In this document: positions 60,777-64,000 of the stretch, piece after piece
Position numbering within the stretch: position 1 is the stretch's first letter
Layout of the letters: each line of letters starts with the position of its first letter
Assembly: GCF_014200455.1 (NCBI RefSeq)
Contig: NZ_JACHBW010000012.1
Span: 209,774-273,773, forward strand
Length of the DNA stretch: 64,000 bases
Origin: Paraburkholderia bannensis
GTDB taxonomy: Bacteria; Pseudomonadota; Gammaproteobacteria; Burkholderiales; Burkholderiaceae
Direction: 5' to 3'
Translations under genes and position numbers: made by a program
The notes under the pieces: generated by a model
Database searches by the model: none
Told to the model about the DNA's origin: nothing
The model's input: only the letters and a program-made list of their open reading frames with translations

Positions 60777-62075
60777 TCAGGTTCGAGGAGAAGGCCGCTC
60801 CGGCAGCGAAATCTCGATGCCGCGACGGTGCAGCGCCGAAAGCACGTAATACACGGCTTTGAAACACATCACCGGGAACGCCGCCCGCCAGCTCCCGCGC
60901 AGATTGCCGGCCAGCAGGTTGACGATGCCGTCGCGCATCCAGAAGCGATTCGAGGGCGCCATAAAAAGCGTACGCATGACGGGATCGTTGACGCGATAGA
61001 TCAGCCAGCTGATCCGGTCCATTGCCTCCGACAATTCTTCGCAGGCCGCCTGCGCAAGCTTTCTGCCTCGTGCCGGATCGTCGAGCCAGACATCCGCGAC
61101 TTGCGCGCCGAGTTCGCCGCCGGTCATCGCCATCAAGACACCGGTCGAGAACATCGGATCGACAAAACCGTAAGCATCGCCAATCATCAGAAAGCCATTG
61201 CCGTTACCTTCGCGCGCGCGATAGCTGTAATTGGCCGTGCTATACACCTCTGAAACGCGCTGCGCGCCCTGCACGCGTGCCGCCACAGTCGGGCTCGAAG
61301 CAATGCGGCCGCCCAACAGATCGGCCGGCGTACCCGTGCGCCCTTTCCACGCCGATTGATTGCCGACGAAGCCGATGCTCATGGTGTCGCCCGGTAGCGG
61401 GATCATCCAGAACCAGCCATCTTCGGCGAGGTGGATGCTGATGTAGCCCGCGAGGTCGCCTTCGCGGCGCGTTACACCCGTGAAATGCGCGTAGACCGCC
61501 GCCGTATTGTTGTATTTGTTCGAGGTCTTGACCTTCATGCGCGAGGCAAGAAACGTATCGCGGCCCGACGCGTCCAGCACATAGCGCGGATGCCACTCAC
61601 GCGGATTGCCCGCTTCGTCCTGCGTGGACACCACATGGCGTCCGGCAGCGTCATTCAGACTGACTTCCGTGACACGGGTACGCTCGAAACAACGCGCCCC
61701 GCGCGAAGCGGCGTGGCGGAACAACAAGGCGTCGAAATCCGCCCGGCGGACTTGCCAGGCGTGCGTGCGGTCCCGATTCAGCGCGCTATGAAAAGGAAAG
61801 GCACAACTGTTTCCGGTGCGGTCCGAGACAAACTCCGCGCCCGGCTTGTGCACGCCAATCTCCCGCACCTGCTCCAGAATGCCGAGCCGCTCGAAAATGT
61901 CGAGATTGCGGGGTAGCAGACTCTCCCCAATATGAAAGCGCGGATGCGCATCCTTTTCCACCAGAACGACATCGCGGCCTTTCATCGCGAGAAAAGCGGC
62001 CGCCGTCGCACCGGCTGGGCCGCCGCCGATAATCAGCACGTCGGGCTGCTTCGAATCGCTCATCGATACCTTCAT
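60777..62075 (-). CDS. FAD-dependent oxidoreductase with flavin-halogenase-like motifs
   Basis: Encodes 432 residues. FAD-binding GGGPAG at 17-22, then FHIGESLLPRNLDIFERLG, the start used by the tryptophan-halogenase/geranylgeranyl-reductase superfamily. WFWMIP at 221-226 fits the W-x-W-x-I-P motif of flavin-dependent halogenases, and FVDPMFSTGV near residue 310 resembles their DPxxSxG segment. It may halogenate or hydroxylate a phenolic or carrier-bound substrate, but no carrier protein or biosynthetic cluster is adjacent. ATG at 62063, with AAGG 5 nt before it, is an alternative start. Followed upstream by a LysE exporter gene, 17 nt apart and on the same strand. Confidence 0.8.
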   Translation of the reverse strand: MKVSMSDSKQPDVLIIGGGPAGATAAAFLAMKGRDVVLVEKDAHPRFHIGESLLPRNLDIFERLGILEQVREIGVHKPGAEFVSDRTGNSCAFPFHSALNRDRTHAWQVRRADFDALLFRHAASRGARCFERTRVTEVSLNDAAGRHVVSTQDEAGNPREWHPRYVLDASGRDTFLASRMKVKTSNKYNNTAAVYAHFTGVTRREGDLAGYISIHLAEDGWFWMIPLPGDTMSIGFVGNQSAWKGRTGTPADLLGGRIASSPTVAARVQGAQRVSEVYSTANYSYRAREGNGNGFLMIGDAYGFVDPMFSTGVLMAMTGGELGAQVADVWLDDPARGRKLAQAACEELSEAMDRISWLIYRVNDPVMRTLFMAPSNRFWMRDGIVNLLAGNLRGSWRAAFPVMCFKAVYYVLSALHRRGIEISLPERPSPRT

Positions 62076-62092
62076 GGTTCGTTTACCGTCAT

Positions 62093-62692
62093 TCAGCGCA
62101 AGGCGGACAGCGCAACTGTTACCGAAAACGCACCGAGTATGAGCGATGCGCTGCGCAGCAGATATTTTGGCATCAGCGTCCCCGCGCGAACGGAGCCCAA
62201 CTGCGCGCCTAAACCAATCCAGAGCAATCCGATTGGAAACACCAGCGCGAAAAAGCAGGCCATCGCTTCGAGCCAGGCCACGCCGCTCGCAAATGCGGCT
62301 TTGGGAAATAGTGTCCCGCCGAGCAGGATGGCTTTGGGATTCAGCAAGGTTGCGAAAAACAGCTCGCGCATTTCGATCACCTTACGCGTGCCTTCGGCAA
62401 GTTCCAGCGTCGTGTTCCACAAGCGCACCGCGAGATAAGCGATGTAGATCGCGCTGGCGGCACGCACTACGACCGGCAGCCAGGGTAAGCGCTGCGCAAG
62501 CGTGGTCAGGCATAGGCCCCAGAAGGTGATCGCAAGTAGATATCCGCACGATTCGGCGAGCGTCAGCCGGGCTGAGCGGCGAAATCCACCCGCCAGCCCC
62601 GCAGTGGCGAGCAACGTATTGGTGGGGCCGGGCATCACCAGAACGAGGAACACGCCAGCGAGGAACAAACCAGGGCTATGGGTTGGATTCAT
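62093..62692 (-). CDS. LysE-family amino acid/metabolite exporter
   Basis: Encodes 199 residues from MNPTHSPGLFLAGVFLVLVMPGPTN. Six hydrophobic segments and the family's MPGPTNTLLATAGLAGGFRRS and NPKAILLGGTLFPKA blocks. Exports an amino acid or small metabolite. Lies immediately before the FAD oxidoreductase gene and is probably co-transcribed with it, so it might export its product. Confidence 0.85.
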   Translation of the reverse strand: MNPTHSPGLFLAGVFLVLVMPGPTNTLLATAGLAGGFRRSARLTLAESCGYLLAITFWGLCLTTLAQRLPWLPVVVRAASAIYIAYLAVRLWNTTLELAEGTRKVIEMRELFFATLLNPKAILLGGTLFPKAAFASGVAWLEAMACFFALVFPIGLLWIGLGAQLGSVRAGTLMPKYLLRSASLILGAFSVTVALSALR

Positions 62693-62928
62693 CGTGTTGC
62701 CAGAAGACGCGTTGCGCGAATGCCATGAAATCCGCCATGAGGGCGTCCAAAGCATTGCGAATCGCCGGAGCAATTTCTATTCCCGCTTTACAGCTCTTTG
62801 TCCTGCAACGGCACGCGCTTCACAGCGCTCACCGTCTTGCTGCCGCCTGCGATTGTAATCGCGCATACATGAGCGTCGACGGCGGCGAGCACATATTTAT
62901 TTCGTCCGATGAAAGCGAAGAGGGCTTG

Positions 62929-63144
62929 CTAGCGAAGCGCTTGCCGGATTCCCAAGGCGATAATCACAGTTCCGCACGCGCGATCGATCCAGACCTTCGC
63001 ACGGCGATAAGCCCTTGCAATCGAGGAATGCGACAGCACGAGTCCCACTGCGCCGTACCAGCATGTGGCGGTTAGGCCGACAGTCGCGAGCATGGCGAAG
63101 AACGTCTGCGAGGAAATGTGGGCAGGCGCGGCTGACGAAAACAC
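62929..63144 (-). pseudogene. Truncated LysE-family exporter (C-terminal third)
   Basis: The frame codes TFFAMLATVGLTATCWYGAVG and then RAYRRAKVWIDRACGTVIIALGIRQALR, the usual last two segments of a LysE exporter with its normal end. The first two thirds are missing, and an in-frame stop lies just upstream of the GTG at 63144. It is not a copy of the adjacent intact LysE gene, whose C-terminus differs. A decayed gene. Confidence 0.7.
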
Positions 63145-63232
63145 CGCCGCAACGGCAGATCAATCGATCACTTTTAGCCTCGGCAATTCAGTTAGGGAAG
63201 AGAATTGTACTTTCCCTGCCATGTGAAAGCGT

Positions 63233-63622
63233 TCAGGCATTCCATGCCGCATTCTGTAAAACGATCCGATAACCATCGGCATCTGCGAACGTGCGCCCCG
63301 ATACGTCCCAATAAGGATTGAGCGACGCGACGTGCAAAAAGCCATTTTCGACAAAGCGATCACAGGTCGCCTGCCATTCCCGCTGGTCTGGGATGTAAAA
63401 CACCAGCAAGTCCTCGCCGGTGGGTGTCGGCGTCACTGGATGCGCGGTGCAATGCGTGAACTCAAGGTGATAATCCATATCGGGATTCCCGAGCATCACC
63501 CCGTCGAAGCCCGCATGATCCTGAAATCGCGCCAGCACGGTCAGCTTGAGCGATGCGCAATACATGCGCTCAGTGCGCGCAAGATTGCTGGCAGGCCGGG
63601 CGATTCTAATGTGCGTATGCAT
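63233..63622 (-). CDS. VOC-family (glyoxalase-fold) protein
   Basis: Encodes 129 residues from MHTHIRIARPASNLARTERMY. One VOC domain: early RIARPASNLARTERMY strand-helix, DYHLEFTHCTAHPVTPTPTGEDLLVFYIPD (His/Glu metal-type residues), and SGRTFADADGYRIVLQNAAW at the end. The YRIVLQNAAW ending is common in small dioxygenase-like proteins of unknown role. The frame is open upstream but not protein-like. Confidence 0.8.
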   Translation of the reverse strand: MHTHIRIARPASNLARTERMYCASLKLTVLARFQDHAGFDGVMLGNPDMDYHLEFTHCTAHPVTPTPTGEDLLVFYIPDQREWQATCDRFVENGFLHVASLNPYWDVSGRTFADADGYRIVLQNAAWNA

Positions 63623-63796
63623 AGCTGATTGCGGGCATGGGTTGAGATTCACGCTGTCTGGCCGACGGCCAGGCGAGCGGGCGTAGCGATGCATTTGCTG
63701 AAGGCTGCGGCAACACGCGTGAAAACCGATGGAAAAGCTCGTATGGACTTGACCACTGCGATCCCGCGGCGAGCGTCCCACGCAGACTCGCAGGAT

Positions 63797-63946
63797 CTAC
63801 AACTCGCATCCGCGAGCTTCCTCAAGCACGCATTGCGCGAACGCCTGTAGCGCTCCCTCACTCAATTCGACCGGCTCTGGAAGAACGAGACAGAAGTTCT
63901 TGGTGACTGAACCGCCCCGGGAATCGTGGAGGCTGGTTGGTTTAAG
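63797..63946 (-). other. Possible gene tail or remnant at the right edge
   Basis: A 49-codon open stretch between stops (includes GGSVTKNFCLVLPEPVELSE and a final EEARGCEL) with coding-like codon use but no start codon at its left end. It may be the last piece of a decayed gene. No family recognised. Bases beyond it to the window edge hold nothing I can support. Confidence 0.25.
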
Positions 63947-64000
63947 TTAATGCCGGTTCAGCGGCAACCGTTTCAAGTTGCCGATAGTAGTTTGCCTCAG

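Noticed and set aside
63629..63850. Plus-strand gene at the right edge
   Set aside because: No family resemblance; it overlaps the upstream region of the VOC gene and a better coding-like frame on the minus strand.

Overview
The window is high-GC bacterial DNA with the gene content of a beta-proteobacterium of the order Burkholderiales, most likely Paraburkholderia, Caballeronia or Burkholderia. Evidence: an OmpC-type Burkholderia porin, an MCP ending in the DWETF pentapeptide, an intracellular PHB depolymerase with a Cys nucleophile, choline-sulfatase next to its LysR regulator, and a very strong G/C third-position bias that opens long meaningless frames on opposite strands. The density of ABC importers, LysR/IclR regulators and oxidoreductases suggests an accessory or secondary replicon. 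I saw no rRNA, tRNA, CRISPR, prophage or intact IS element.

Layout. 1-9 kb: 5' end of choX, psiE, a tandem pair of IclR genes (the first reduced to its DNA-binding domain), a three-gene membrane GMC dehydrogenase with tri-haem cytochrome (gluconate dehydrogenase type), a chemoreceptor behind a near-perfect sigma-28 promoter, and a universal stress protein. 9-18.6 kb: YkgJ-type protein, GGDEF diguanylate cyclase, PHB depolymerase, GST, cupin, and a ribose-type ABC importer. 18.7-28.2 kb: an orphan sulfonate-binding protein, a mipA/esterase/DUF4118 operon, an MFS-class II aldolase-LysR catabolic module, and a DHA2 efflux pump.

28.3-55 kb is dominated by sulfur scavenging: an ssuABC-type importer, divergent DszC/SfnB-like and DszA-like flavin monooxygenases, an APC permease, a periplasmic sulfate-binding protein, an SfnB-type oxidoreductase, a PLP trans-sulfuration enzyme, a second orphan sulfonate-binding protein, choline-sulfatase with its regulator, a porin, and tauABC followed by a VOC protein in place of tauD. 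Interspersed are a fatty acid desaturase, a PhnD-like protein, an orphan OmpR regulator and a FUSC exporter. 55-64 kb: a groESL operon with a CIRCE operator, an orphan receiver divergent from a soluble hybrid histidine kinase, an FAD oxidoreductase with halogenase-like motifs beside a LysE exporter, and gene remnants.

The most interesting signal is regulatory. Several promoters in the window (sulfonate SBP, DszC-like monooxygenase, sfnB-like gene, groES, and one pointing away from the sulfate SBP) share one architecture: an upstream ATATCG-type element, a TTGG-type -35 and a TATACT-type -10. This suggests one activator of the CysB/SsuR type controlling a dispersed sulfur-starvation regulon that also includes a chaperonin operon. 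A second theme is many short in-frame tandem repeats (6, 9 or 12 bp) in linkers and termini of otherwise ordinary proteins, headed by a 16-copy hexanucleotide encoding (Gln-Thr)16 at the mature N-terminus of the cytochrome.
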